Shown one piece after another: positions 27,936 to 35,671 of a stretch of DNA of 64,000 bases. The DNA lies in assembly GCA_963805305.1 (NCBI GenBank), contig CAWDTM010000003.1, positions 372,001-436,000 of the forward strand. Direction: 5' to 3'. The DNA is from CAVXEH01 sp963805305. GTDB lineage: Bacteria > Chloroflexota > Limnocylindria > QHBO01. A program made the position numbers and the translations under genes. The notes under the pieces were generated by a model. The model searched no databases. It saw only the letters and a list, made by a program, of their open reading frames with translations, and was not told where the DNA came from. Each line of letters opens with the position of its first letter. The first letter of the stretch is position 1.

Positions 27936-28463
27936 CTAGGAGCCGGCCGTCTCCGAAACGAGGCTGCATCGCTCGCATCCCCGGGCCACCTGCCGGAGGC
28001 GATACCCGAGCGTCGCGACCAGGAATCCCAGCGAGACGATGCCGATGATCGGCTGAATCGGCGCGAAGACGGTGAGCGCACCGGTCGTGCCGAGTGCCAC
28101 GAGCACGAGCTTGTTGCAGACCGGGCAGCCGATGGCGAAGAAGACCGCCAGCCCGCCGGCTCCGAGGCGGAGCTCCTCGCCCCGCGCATGGTCCGAGCGG
28201 TGTGGCCGGACGGCGTACGTCGCCAACGTCATGCCGAAGAGCGGCGCGGCCGCGAGCCAGATGGCCACGTCGCTCGGACGGGTCGCAACCATCCGCCCGA
28301 AGACCGGGTTGGGAATGATGGCGCTGGGAAGGCCCAGGACGAGGAGCGAGAGCAGGGCGCCGCCCGCGGCGGCGAGCCAGAACCGCGGTGACCGCAGGAG
28401 GGCGCCCAACGGGGCAGCGGACAACGGTCCGGCGACGATGGTCATCCTCTGCGTATCGCTCAA
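27936..28463 (-). CDS. Hypothetical membrane protein with CPVCNK motif
   Basis: The 175-residue protein has about four to five hydrophobic stretches (SPRFWLAAAGGALLSLLVLG; VAIWLAAAPLFGMTLATYAV; LAVFFAIGCPVCNKLVLVAL; IGIVSLGFLVATLGYRL). Two Cys motifs stand out: GCPVCNK inside a membrane segment and CERC near the C-terminus, suggesting a thiol or metal role. I do not recognise the family. The start is TTG at 28463, since AGGAGG lies 4 nt upstream; ATG at 28445 is the alternative. It is transcribed towards the GntR promoter. Confidence 0.65.
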   Translation of the reverse strand: MSDTQRMTIVAGPLSAAPLGALLRSPRFWLAAAGGALLSLLVLGLPSAIIPNPVFGRMVATRPSDVAIWLAAAPLFGMTLATYAVRPHRSDHARGEELRLGAGGLAVFFAIGCPVCNKLVLVALGTTGALTVFAPIQPIIGIVSLGFLVATLGYRLRQVARGCERCSLVSETAGS

Positions 28464-28524
28464 TGGGCCTCCTGGCTGCGGGCCGACGTGAAGCGGCGGC
28501 CACGGAACTCTAACCCAGCGCTCA

Positions 28525-29004
28525 TCAGGTGCGCGGCTCCAGGATCACGACCGCGGTCTGCCGGGACCGCCGTCCGGCCCAGCCTTCGAAGTTCGCCCCG
28601 TTGTAGAGGGCCCATCGTGCCCACAGGCGCGGCCGCTCGTCCGACGTGGCGACACGCCCGCGCACGGACCGCGGACCGCCCGGCAGCTCGACGGTGACCT
28701 CCGGCTGCGCCTGCAGGTTCAACCACCAGGCCGGCTCCGGGTCGCCCCAGCCGTTCATGGCCAGGGTGACCAGGTTCGGGCCGTCCTCGAAGTAGGCAAG
28801 GATGGCGATACGCTCGCGGCCGCTTCGCCGGCCGCACGTGTGCAGCCGCATCATCCCCCACTGCGCGGCGTTCGGCTCCTTGAGCCCGAACCGGCCGCCG
28901 GTTACGCGGTACAGCGCCCGGTGGATGGCCCACGCGGTCCGGATGAACCAGCGGGGTGGTAGCGGGGAGGGGCGAACAGGCCCGGTTGGCGTTGGTGCCG
29001 TCAT
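28525..29004 (-). CDS. Nitroreductase/deazaflavin (F420)-dependent oxidoreductase family protein (DDN-like)
   Basis: The protein of about 159 residues has the FDOR-B/DDN split-barrel pattern: MMRLHTCGRRSGRERIAILAYFEDGPNLVTLA, cited here as residues about 51-82, then AWWLNLQAQPEVTVEL. Members bind F420 or flavin and reduce quinones, nitro compounds or other small molecules. ATG at 29004 overlaps the previous gene's stop (ATGA), forming a two-gene operon with the DUF4386 membrane protein under a TetR regulator. F420 use is family inference. Confidence 0.82.
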   Translation of the reverse strand: MTAPTPTGPVRPSPLPPRWFIRTAWAIHRALYRVTGGRFGLKEPNAAQWGMMRLHTCGRRSGRERIAILAYFEDGPNLVTLAMNGWGDPEPAWWLNLQAQPEVTVELPGGPRSVRGRVATSDERPRLWARWALYNGANFEGWAGRRSRQTAVVILEPRT

Positions 29005-29720
29005 GCCGGGGCTCCTTCGGGTGCGGGTCGCGGGGCGACGTCTGCGCGGGATCCGATCCCGCGAATCAGAAGCCAGGCCATCAGTGCCAGCTCGGCAATC
29101 GCTGCCGGCATGGCGACAAAGGTCGACAGGCTCGACGTCGGATCGGTTGCAGCCATGCTCAGGGCGAACGAGCCGAGGTAGCTGACGGAGCCGAGGACCA
29201 GGCCCGTGCCCAGCATTTGCGGGAATGCGCCGGATCGGCGGACTGCGATCCCCAGCGGGAGCAGCCACAGCCCGAAGAAGACCTCGGCGACGAGGTAGCC
29301 CCATCGGTGCAGGTCGAGGAACAGGGCGGCCAGCGCATCGGCGCCGCCGGCGCCCAGTGCGATGGTGTAGGCCGGGTCGGTGGCGACGACAATGGCCCCG
29401 ACGTGGTTGACGAGGTCGATCGCCATGATCGCCACGGCGATCGCGTTGAAGGCGAGGAACGCGCCCGCCATGCCGCGGCTGGCCGGCGCCAGCAGCCGGT
29501 ACAGCAGCAGGGCGACGGCCAGGAAGGCCACGACGTTGACGACGTCCGCGACGAAGCCGATGCGAAGCACGGTCTCGGACGCGCGGATGCGCTCCGCGGT
29601 GGCCGCCGGATCTCCGGCAACCACGAGGCCTGATCGAGCACCGAGCTGGGCGAAGCCACCGGCCACCGCCACGACGAGATACAGGAGACCCGCGAGGCGG
29701 GCCATGGACTTGGGCGACAT
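29001..29720 (-). CDS. DUF4386-family membrane protein
   Basis: The protein of about 239 residues has five to six membrane segments and the DUF4386 pattern (MARLAGLLYLVVAVAGGFAQ, VVAFLAVALLLYRLL, RWGYLVAEVFFGLWLLPLG, GSVSYLGSF). The function is unknown. I prefer ATG at 29720 because AGGAGG stands upstream of it and the other ATG (29744) lies within an operator-like repeat. It is the first gene of an operon with the DDN-like reductase, divergent from a TetR regulator. Confidence 0.78.
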   Translation of the reverse strand: MSPKSMARLAGLLYLVVAVAGGFAQLGARSGLVVAGDPAATAERIRASETVLRIGFVADVVNVVAFLAVALLLYRLLAPASRGMAGAFLAFNAIAVAIMAIDLVNHVGAIVVATDPAYTIALGAGGADALAALFLDLHRWGYLVAEVFFGLWLLPLGIAVRRSGAFPQMLGTGLVLGSVSYLGSFALSMAATDPTSSLSTFVAMPAAIAELALMAWLLIRGIGSRADVAPRPAPEGAPA

Positions 29721-29743
29721 CGGTCTGGTGTCCTCCTGGGACA

Positions 29744-29811
29744 TACGGTGTAAACTTAGTGCGTAAGGTAAGACATACGCCGTAAGTCTGTCAAGAGGGA
29801 CCTACGCCGTA
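29744..29811. promoter_or_regulatory. TetR operator cluster (three TACGNNGTA palindromes)
   Basis: TACGGTGTA (29744), TACGCCGTA (29776) and TACGCCGTA (29803) lie between the divergent DUF4386 and TetR genes, 27-32 bp apart (about three helical turns). The 9-bp sites are near-perfect palindromes, as expected for a TetR dimer. Confidence 0.7.
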
Positions 29812-29814
29812 CGC

Positions 29815-29820
29815 TAGAGT
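29815..29820 (+). promoter_or_regulatory. Leaderless-type -10 element of the TetR gene
   Basis: TAGAGT is followed by 6 nt and then the ATG, so transcription should begin at or near the start codon. There is no Shine-Dalgarno site. The third operator copy abuts it. Confidence 0.5.
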
Positions 29821-29826
29821 CAACCC

Positions 29827-30504
29827 ATGGTCACGCACGGAGAACCCGGCACCCGGCGCCGGACCCCGCTGAGCCGGGAACGGGTGCTGGCTGCCGCCGT
29901 GGAGCTGGCGGATCGCGAAGGCATCGACGCCCTGAGCATGCGGCGCCTGGGCCAGGAGCTGGGCGTGGAGGCGATGTCCCTCTACAACCACGTCGCCGGC
30001 AAGGAGGACCTGCTGGACGGCATGGTCGATCTCATCGTGAGCGAGATCGATCCCCCGGCCAGCACCGGTCCGTGGAAGAAGGCCCTGCGCGGCCGGATTC
30101 TCTCGGCACGGCGCACCATGCTGCGCCACCCGTGGGCATCGGCCGTGATCACCTCGCGCAACAACGCGAGCCCGGTCGTCATGAAGTACATGGACACGAC
30201 CGGCGGCATCATGCGGGCAGGTGGCTTCAGCGTGGACCTCATGCACCACGCCTTCCATGCGCTGGGCAGTCGTGTGCTGGGCTTCAGCCAGGAGCTCTAC
30301 GACGACAGCGGGAGCGACGCCGATCCCGAGCAGATGGCGGTCATGGCGCGCCAGATGGCCGACCAGTTCCCGAACATCGTGGCGGTGATGGAGCAGATCA
30401 CCCACGACGATGCATCGGTCGTGGGCTCCGGCTGCGACGACCAGTTCGAATTCGGGTTCGCGCTCGACCTCATCCTGGACGGGCTCGAGCGCCAGATGGC
30501 CTGA
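29827..30504 (+). CDS. TetR/AcrR-family regulator
   Basis: The 225-residue protein has the TetR helix-turn-helix near residues 18-60 (RERVLAAAVELADREGIDAL, RRLGQELGVEAMSLYNHVAG) and a TetR_C-like ligand domain (FGFALDLILDGLERQM at the end). It diverges from the DUF4386-DDN pair across 82 nt containing three identical-type palindromes, so it probably represses both directions. The inducer is unknown. Confidence 0.9.
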   Translation: MVTHGEPGTRRRTPLSRERVLAAAVELADREGIDALSMRRLGQELGVEAMSLYNHVAGKEDLLDGMVDLIVSEIDPPASTGPWKKALRGRILSARRTMLRHPWASAVITSRNNASPVVMKYMDTTGGIMRAGGFSVDLMHHAFHALGSRVLGFSQELYDDSGSDADPEQMAVMARQMADQFPNIVAVMEQITHDDASVVGSGCDDQFEFGFALDLILDGLERQMA

Positions 30505-30615
30505 CTACGGCCCCGACGCAGCCGTTCCGTCGATCCGTACACGTCACGTTGCGTCACGAGCATGATTGCGTTGGGATGGACCCGATACGAACGGTACGCC
30601 CCGGAGGTGGAACAG

Positions 30616-31059
30616 ATGACGACGATCGTGCCCCCTGAGGGCGGCAGGGAGCTGGTGGCGCGCGGCAGCCGGATGCTCTTCAAGGCGGTTGGCGCCACGA
30701 CCCGCGGACGCTTCTCGCTAATGGATCGCACACTCCCGCCCCGCGGACGCGCGCCCGCTGCGCACCGTCACCCGGAGACGCTCGAGATGTTCGTGGTCCT
30801 GGAAGGCACTCTGACCTTCATCCTCGAAGGGAAGCGAACCGCGGTGGGCTCCGGGAGCTGCGTGATCGTCTCCGACGGAGACAGCCACACCTTCGTGAAC
30901 GAGTCGGACGTGGCGGCCCGCGTCCTCATCATCCATGCGCCGGCCCTGGACGCGTACTTCGAGGATCTGGCCACGCTGTGGGCTGGGGCCGAGCCACCGA
31001 GCCCAGATGAGGAAGCAGCCAACATGCGGCGGCACGGCCTCGAACCGGACCGTGGGTGA
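30616..31059 (+). CDS. Cupin-domain protein
   Basis: The 147-residue protein is a single cupin. Metal-site residues are seen in AAHRHPETLEMFVVLEG (HxH...E) and in the second motif around SHTFVNESD. Such small cupins bind a metal and act as dioxygenases, isomerases or sensors; nothing here selects one. ATG at 30616 has GGAGG 8 nt upstream and is preferred to the ATG at 30562. The stop lies 2 nt from the 3' end of the convergent tRNA-Gln. Confidence 0.82.
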   Translation: MTTIVPPEGGRELVARGSRMLFKAVGATTRGRFSLMDRTLPPRGRAPAAHRHPETLEMFVVLEGTLTFILEGKRTAVGSGSCVIVSDGDSHTFVNESDVAARVLIIHAPALDAYFEDLATLWAGAEPPSPDEEAANMRRHGLEPDRG

Positions 31060-31061
31060 AC

Positions 31062-31136
31062 TGGCTGGGGCGGAAGGATTCGAACCTTCGATCTCCTGAT
31101 CCAGAGTCAGGCGCCTTACCGCTTGGCCACGCCCCA
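31062..31136 (-). tRNA. tRNA-Gln(CUG), copy 1
   Basis: On the minus strand a 75-nt cloverleaf folds fully: acceptor TGGGGCG/CGCCCCA, D arm GCC/GGC, anticodon stem CCTGA/TCAGG with loop CTCTGGA (anticodon CTG), T arm GAAGG-TTCGAAT-CCTTC, discriminator G and an encoded CCA. U1-A72 is the GlnRS identity pair. Confidence 0.95.
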
Positions 31137-31224
31137 GCGACCGCCCCGAAGGTCACACCGGGGCCGCGTGATCTTACCCGGCACGCGGTCCCTCCGCAGC
31201 GCCTGCGCCTACCGGCCAACGCCG

Positions 31225-31953
31225 TCAGCCGCGGTCGATGAGGTCCGCCGCTGCCCGGACGAGCTCCCCGTTGCCGCGGGCGAGGCGACCATCGGGCAGC
31301 CACGGAACGTCCTCCAGGCCGGTCCGGATGCCGCAGCGGCGGCCGATGCCGTAGCGGTTGACGTCCCAGCAGGCAATGCCCTCCCCGTGGTAGATCCGCT
31401 CGATGGCCACGCCACCGCGGTCGAGCACCTGGTCCATGGCCGCGGCGTGGGCGACCGCCACGCGCGGGTCCGCGTCGAGCGGCTCGAGGAGGACGCGGAC
31501 GCAGCGCGGCGCGAGTCCGGAGGCCACGAAGGCCTTCGCATCCTCGAGCTCCAGGATGCCCGCCTCGATCCCGATGCCGCGTTGCAGGAGGAGCTCGCAG
31601 AGCTCGCCGATTCCCGCCTCCCCCTGGTTCGCCGTCACGAGGTCCGGCAGCTCTGTCCACGAGGCCACCGCGACGCGAACCTTCTGCGGGTCCGGCTCGA
31701 TGGCGGCGAAGGTCGTGAGCGAGATGGGAATTCCCGGGCATGCGGCCCGCACGGCGCGAATGGCGGCGGCGGAAGGCTCCGCCGCGAGCGTGAGGCGACC
31801 GTCCGCATCGTACGGGTGAAGGTGCACCGATATCGCTCCGGCGTCCACGGCGGCGCGAGCCTCGGCCGCCAGCTCGGACGGCGTGCGGGGCACGGCCGGG
31901 TGGTCGCGGTCGCCGTTCAGGGCGGCGAGCAGGGGCAGTCGCGCTGATCGCAT
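31225..31953 (-). CDS. BKACE (DUF849) beta-keto acid cleavage enzyme family protein
   Basis: The protein of about 242 residues has BKACE landmarks: LAALNGDRDHP near the start, ISVHLHPYDADGRLT (metal His pair), LVTANQGEAG, and GIRTGLEDVPWLPDGRLA. The family cleaves beta-keto acids with acetyl-CoA using a metal; the founding activity is on 3-keto-5-aminohexanoate. Substrate cannot be told from sequence. It is shorter than many members (about 270-300). ATG 31953 is taken; GTG 31968 is possible. It lies between two tRNA-Gln genes. Confidence 0.8.
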   Translation of the reverse strand: MRSARLPLLAALNGDRDHPAVPRTPSELAAEARAAVDAGAISVHLHPYDADGRLTLAAEPSAAAIRAVRAACPGIPISLTTFAAIEPDPQKVRVAVASWTELPDLVTANQGEAGIGELCELLLQRGIGIEAGILELEDAKAFVASGLAPRCVRVLLEPLDADPRVAVAHAAAMDQVLDRGGVAIERIYHGEGIACWDVNRYGIGRRCGIRTGLEDVPWLPDGRLARGNGELVRAAADLIDRG

Positions 31954-31990
31954 CGTTCGCAGGCGCACGCTCGGGTCTGGGACCGGGAAG

Positions 31991-32065
31991 TGGCTGGCGC
32001 GCCAGGATTCGAACCTGGAACCCCCTGATCCAGAGTCAGGTGCTCTACCGTTGAGCCACGCGCCA
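31991..32065 (-). tRNA. tRNA-Gln(CUG), copy 2
   Basis: A complete 75-nt cloverleaf lies on the minus strand: acceptor TGGCGCG/CGCGCCA, D arm GCTC/GAGC, anticodon arm identical to copy 1 (CCTGA-CTCTGGA-TCAGG), T arm CCAGG/CCTGG, encoded CCA. The body differs from copy 1 although the anticodon is the same. It ends 33 nt from glnS. Confidence 0.95.
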
Positions 32066-32097
32066 GCGGGGCCTCCATCCTACCAGAGGCACCCAGC

Positions 32098-33783
32098 TCA
32101 CCCGCCCTGGCGAGCCTTGACCTTCGCCCACGTGTCCTTGAGGGTGAGCGTCCGGTTGAACACCGGGTGACCTGGTTGCGAGTCTGCATCGGGGCAGAAG
32201 TAGCCCAGGCGCTCGAACTGGACCGTCTCGCCAACCGGCGCATCCGCGAGCGACGGCTCGACGAAGCCATGGACGACGACCTCCGAGGTCGGAGAGAGAT
32301 CGGCGAACAGGTCGCCATCGGCTCCCGGATCGGGCCGGCTGAAGAGGTGGTCGTAGAGGCGGATCTCGGCGGGGATCGCGCGGACGGCGGAGACCCAGTG
32401 GAGCGTGGCCTTGGGCCGCCGTCCGTCGGGCGCGTCACCCCCGCGCGTGGCCGGGTCGTACGTGCAGAGCAGCTCCACGACGTTCCCCGCGGCGTCCTTC
32501 ACCACCTCGCGGCAGGTGACGAAGTAGGCGGATCGCAGCCGCACCTCTCGTCCCGGAGCCAGCCGGAAGAACTTGGGCGGGGGGTCCTCGCGGAAGTCAT
32601 CGGCTTCGATGTACAGCGCGCGCCCGAACGGGACCGTCCGGGTGCCGGCCGCCGGATCCTCGGGGTTGTTGATCGCCTCGAGCTCCTCGACCTGGCCGTC
32701 GGGGTAGTTCTCGATGACGACCCGCAGCGGGTCCAGCACCCCGAATCGGCGCGGCGCGGCCCGATTGAGGACGTCGCGAACCGCGTGCTCGAGCACGCCG
32801 ACCTCGACGACGCTGTCGTTCCGGGACACGCCGATCTCGGTGGCGAAGCTGCGGATCCCCTCGGCGGGGAAGCCGCGCCGGCGGAGCCCCCTGATGGTGG
32901 GCATCCGTGGGTCGTCCCAGCCGCGCACGTGGCCCTCGTTGACCAGCTGGAGGAGCACCCGCTTCGAGAGCACGGTGTAGGTGAGGTTGAGGCGGGCGAA
33001 CTCGTACTGGCGCGGACGAGACGGGACGGGCAGGTTCTCGATCAGCCAGTCGTAGAGGGGCCGATGGTTCTCGAACTCGAGCGTGCAGATCGAATGGGTG
33101 ACGCCCTCGATGGCATCGGACTGGCCGTGGGCGAAGTCGTAGGTTGGATAGATGCACCACGCGTCGCCGGTGCGTGGGTGCGCGGCGTGGACGATCCGGT
33201 ACAGGACCGGATCGCGCAGGTTGAGGTTGGGTGAGGCCATGTCGATCTTCGCCCGCAGCACCCGGGCCCCGTTCGGGAACTCACGCGCCCGCATGCGCGC
33301 GAAGAGGTCCAGGTTCTCCTCGACGGACCGGGCCCGCCAGGGGCTCTCGCGCCCGGGCTCGGTGAGCGTGCCGCGATGCTCGCGGATCTCATCGGCCGAG
33401 AGGTCATCGACGTAGGCCCTGCCGGACCGGGTGAGGACGACCGCCCATTCGTAGAGCCGCCCGAAGTAGTCCGATGCGTGGCGGACAGGCCCGTCCCAGG
33501 CGAAGCCCAGCCAGCGCACGTCGGCCTCGATGGCGTCGATGTACTCCTGCTCCTCCTTGATCGGGTTCGTGTCGTCGAAGCGCAGGTTGCAGTGGCCGCC
33601 GAACTCCTCCGCGATGCCGAAGTTCAGGCAGATCGACTTGGCATGGCCGATGTGGAGGTACCCGTTGGGCTCGGGCGGGAAGCGCGTCACGATCGTCGAG
33701 CGCCGGCCCTCGCGGAGGTCGGCGGCGACGATGTCGCGAAGGAAATCGGTCCGCTCGGGCGGAACCGGGGACTCGATGCTCAC
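32098..33783 (-). CDS. glnS: Glutaminyl-tRNA synthetase
   Basis: The 561-residue class I synthetase has the HIGH motif in GYLHIGHAKSICLNFG, the LRFDDTNPIKEE segment, the KMSKS-equivalent TVLSKR, and the C-terminal two-barrel anticodon domain (VPFGRALYIEADDFREDPPP, FFRLAPGREVRLRSA). It charges tRNA-Gln directly. The start is GTG at 33783. Its substrates, two tRNA-Gln(CUG) genes, lie just downstream on the same strand. Confidence 0.96.
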   Translation of the reverse strand: MSIESPVPPERTDFLRDIVAADLREGRRSTIVTRFPPEPNGYLHIGHAKSICLNFGIAEEFGGHCNLRFDDTNPIKEEQEYIDAIEADVRWLGFAWDGPVRHASDYFGRLYEWAVVLTRSGRAYVDDLSADEIREHRGTLTEPGRESPWRARSVEENLDLFARMRAREFPNGARVLRAKIDMASPNLNLRDPVLYRIVHAAHPRTGDAWCIYPTYDFAHGQSDAIEGVTHSICTLEFENHRPLYDWLIENLPVPSRPRQYEFARLNLTYTVLSKRVLLQLVNEGHVRGWDDPRMPTIRGLRRRGFPAEGIRSFATEIGVSRNDSVVEVGVLEHAVRDVLNRAAPRRFGVLDPLRVVIENYPDGQVEELEAINNPEDPAAGTRTVPFGRALYIEADDFREDPPPKFFRLAPGREVRLRSAYFVTCREVVKDAAGNVVELLCTYDPATRGGDAPDGRRPKATLHWVSAVRAIPAEIRLYDHLFSRPDPGADGDLFADLSPTSEVVVHGFVEPSLADAPVGETVQFERLGYFCPDADSQPGHPVFNRTLTLKDTWAKVKARQGG

Positions 33784-33865
33784 GGGGATGCCTCGACGTC
33801 AGCTGGGACGGAGGCAGCCTACCAAAGGCAACCGCGGTCGTCGCCAATGAGAGCGTGGCGTCGAC

Positions 33866-33871
33866 TATCCT
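33866..33871 (+). promoter_or_regulatory. Leaderless-type -10 element
   Basis: TATCCT is followed by 7 nt and GTG at 33879. This supports 33879 rather than 33855 as the start of the DUF1801 gene. Confidence 0.5.
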
Positions 33872-33878
33872 CCCGGGC

Positions 33879-34298
33879 GTGAGCTACGCCAGGGACCCGC
33901 GGGTCGACGCGTACATCGCGGCGCTGCCAGCGTGGCAGCAGGAGATCTGCGCCGCGGTGCGGGACCTCGTCCACGAGGCCGACCCCGCCGTGGAGGAGAC
34001 GGTCAAGCGACGCGGCCAGCCGTCCTTCGTCCTTGACGGCAACGTGGCCGCCCTGCTTGCGGCGAAGGACCACGTCAACGTCTTCCTCTACGACGGCGCG
34101 ATCGTGCCGGATCCGGAGGGGATCATCACCGGCGGACACGGCAACGTCACCGCCCGCACGGTGGCGCTCCGGCAGGGCGAGCCCGTCCGGGAGCCTCCCC
34201 TGCTGGCGATCTTCCGCCAGATCATCGCGAACAACCGCGCCGGTGGCTGGCGCCGGATGAAGGCCGGAGGCGAGACAGCCGAGCCGGCAGATCCCTAG
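33879..34298 (+). CDS. DUF1801-domain protein
   Basis: The protein of about 139 residues has the DUF1801 pattern: DAYIAALPAWQQEICAAVRD, EETVKRRGQPSFVLDGN, HVNVFLYDGA. Function is unknown; some relatives are described as iron-related chaperones similar to frataxin. The GTG at 33879 fits the -10 element. An MFS transporter gene starts 3 nt after its stop, so the two are probably co-transcribed. Confidence 0.8.
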   Translation: MSYARDPRVDAYIAALPAWQQEICAAVRDLVHEADPAVEETVKRRGQPSFVLDGNVAALLAAKDHVNVFLYDGAIVPDPEGIITGGHGNVTARTVALRQGEPVREPPLLAIFRQIIANNRAGGWRRMKAGGETAEPADP

Positions 34299-34301
34299 CC
34301 G

Positions 34302-35510
34302 ATGTCGAGCAGCACCGAGCAGGCGAAGGCCGCCGCCAAGTCCCGCGCGCTGAAGTTCGTACTTCTCGTGGGTGCGATGAGCTTCTTCGCCGATTTCACC
34401 TACGAAGGAATGCGCGGTATTGCCGGGCCGTACCTCGCCCTGCTGGGCGCGAGCGCCACCGCGGTGGGCGTGGTGAGCGGGCTGGGCGAACTGCTGGGCT
34501 ACGGACTCCGGCTCGTCTCGGGGCGGCTGAGCGATCGGACCGGCCAGTTCTGGCCCATCACCATCGCCGGCTATGTGGTGCAGATGGTGGCCGTGCCGAG
34601 CCTGGCCCTGGCCGGCAGCTGGCCCATGGCGGCCGCCCTCATCGTCCTGGAGCGCGTGGGCAAGGCGATCCGCAACCCGCCGCGGGACGTGATGCTCTCC
34701 CACGCCGCGGGGGAGCTGGGCTACGGGTGGGTGTTCGGCATGCACGAGGCGCTGGATCAGCTGGGCGCCCTCTCCGGGCCGCTCGTCATCGCCGCGGTCC
34801 TCGCAATCCACGGCGACTACCAGACCGCTCTGGCCTGGCTGGCGGTCCCCGCAGCGCTGACCCTTGCGGTGCTCGGTTTCGCTCGCTGGGCCTACCCGCG
34901 GCCGGAGGAGATGGCGACCGACCTGCCCGATGTCCACACGGAGGGCATTCCGCCGGTCTTCTGGATCTACCTCGCGGCTGCGGGCCTCGTTGCCATGGGT
35001 TTCGCGGACTTCCCCCTGATCGCGTACCACTTCGCGCGCGAGTCGGTCGTGTCCACCGCCATCGTGCCGATCTTCTACGCGGTCGCCATGGGCGTCAGCG
35101 GCCTGGCGTCGCTCATCTTCGGCCGTCTCTTCGACCATCGGGGCATAGGCATTCTGATTCCGCTCACGATCGTCTCGGTCCTCTTCGCTCCGCTCGCCTT
35201 TCTCGGCAACGCCTGGGTCGCCCTCGCGGGCGTGGCGCTGTGGGGGATGGCCATGGGCGTCCACGAGTCCATCATCCCGGCCGCGGTGGCGACCATGGTG
35301 CCGCGAGATCGGCGGGCATCGGCCTACGGGCTGTTCACCGCCGGCTTCGGGATCGCCTGGTTCGTCGGCAGCGCCGCCATGGGCCTGCTCTACGACATCG
35401 CCTTCCCCGCGCTCATCGCATTCTCCATCGTGGCCCAGCTGGCGGCCGTCCCGTTCCTGGTCGTCGTGGGCCGGCGGCTGGGGACCAACGCAGAGCGCCA
35501 CCCGGGTTGA
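34302..35510 (+). CDS. MFS transporter
   Basis: The 402-residue protein has about 12 hydrophobic segments and MFS signatures: GEGMRG-like first helix FFADFTYEGMRGIAGPY and loop GRLSDRTGQFWPI between helices 2 and 3. The family resembles drug or organic-solute exporters seen in archaea and actinobacteria. No substrate can be assigned. It follows the DUF1801 gene by 3 nt. Confidence 0.88.
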   Translation: MSSSTEQAKAAAKSRALKFVLLVGAMSFFADFTYEGMRGIAGPYLALLGASATAVGVVSGLGELLGYGLRLVSGRLSDRTGQFWPITIAGYVVQMVAVPSLALAGSWPMAAALIVLERVGKAIRNPPRDVMLSHAAGELGYGWVFGMHEALDQLGALSGPLVIAAVLAIHGDYQTALAWLAVPAALTLAVLGFARWAYPRPEEMATDLPDVHTEGIPPVFWIYLAAAGLVAMGFADFPLIAYHFARESVVSTAIVPIFYAVAMGVSGLASLIFGRLFDHRGIGILIPLTIVSVLFAPLAFLGNAWVALAGVALWGMAMGVHESIIPAAVATMVPRDRRASAYGLFTAGFGIAWFVGSAAMGLLYDIAFPALIAFSIVAQLAAVPFLVVVGRRLGTNAERHPG

Positions 35511-35671
35511 CCGCCGGCCCCGGGGTCGCGCATCCTCGCCATGGCGATGGCGTCCGCCGGGATGCGGGGCCGCGAAGGCGCCGCGTCTGAACCGCTCGAT
35601 GACGAGCTGATGGTGCCTGCTGCTGACTGTGGAGAGGGCCGCTCGCCGGTCCACCAGGCGCGGAGGCACGC

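Noticed and set aside
31225..31741. Alternative plus-strand protein across the BKACE gene
   Set aside because: The minus strand carries the DUF849 motifs and the plus frames show none.
30938..31741. Membership of the cupin and tRNA region in a mobile island (tRNA as integration site)
   Set aside because: No integrase, attachment repeat of the tRNA 3' end or change in base composition was found near either tRNA-Gln.
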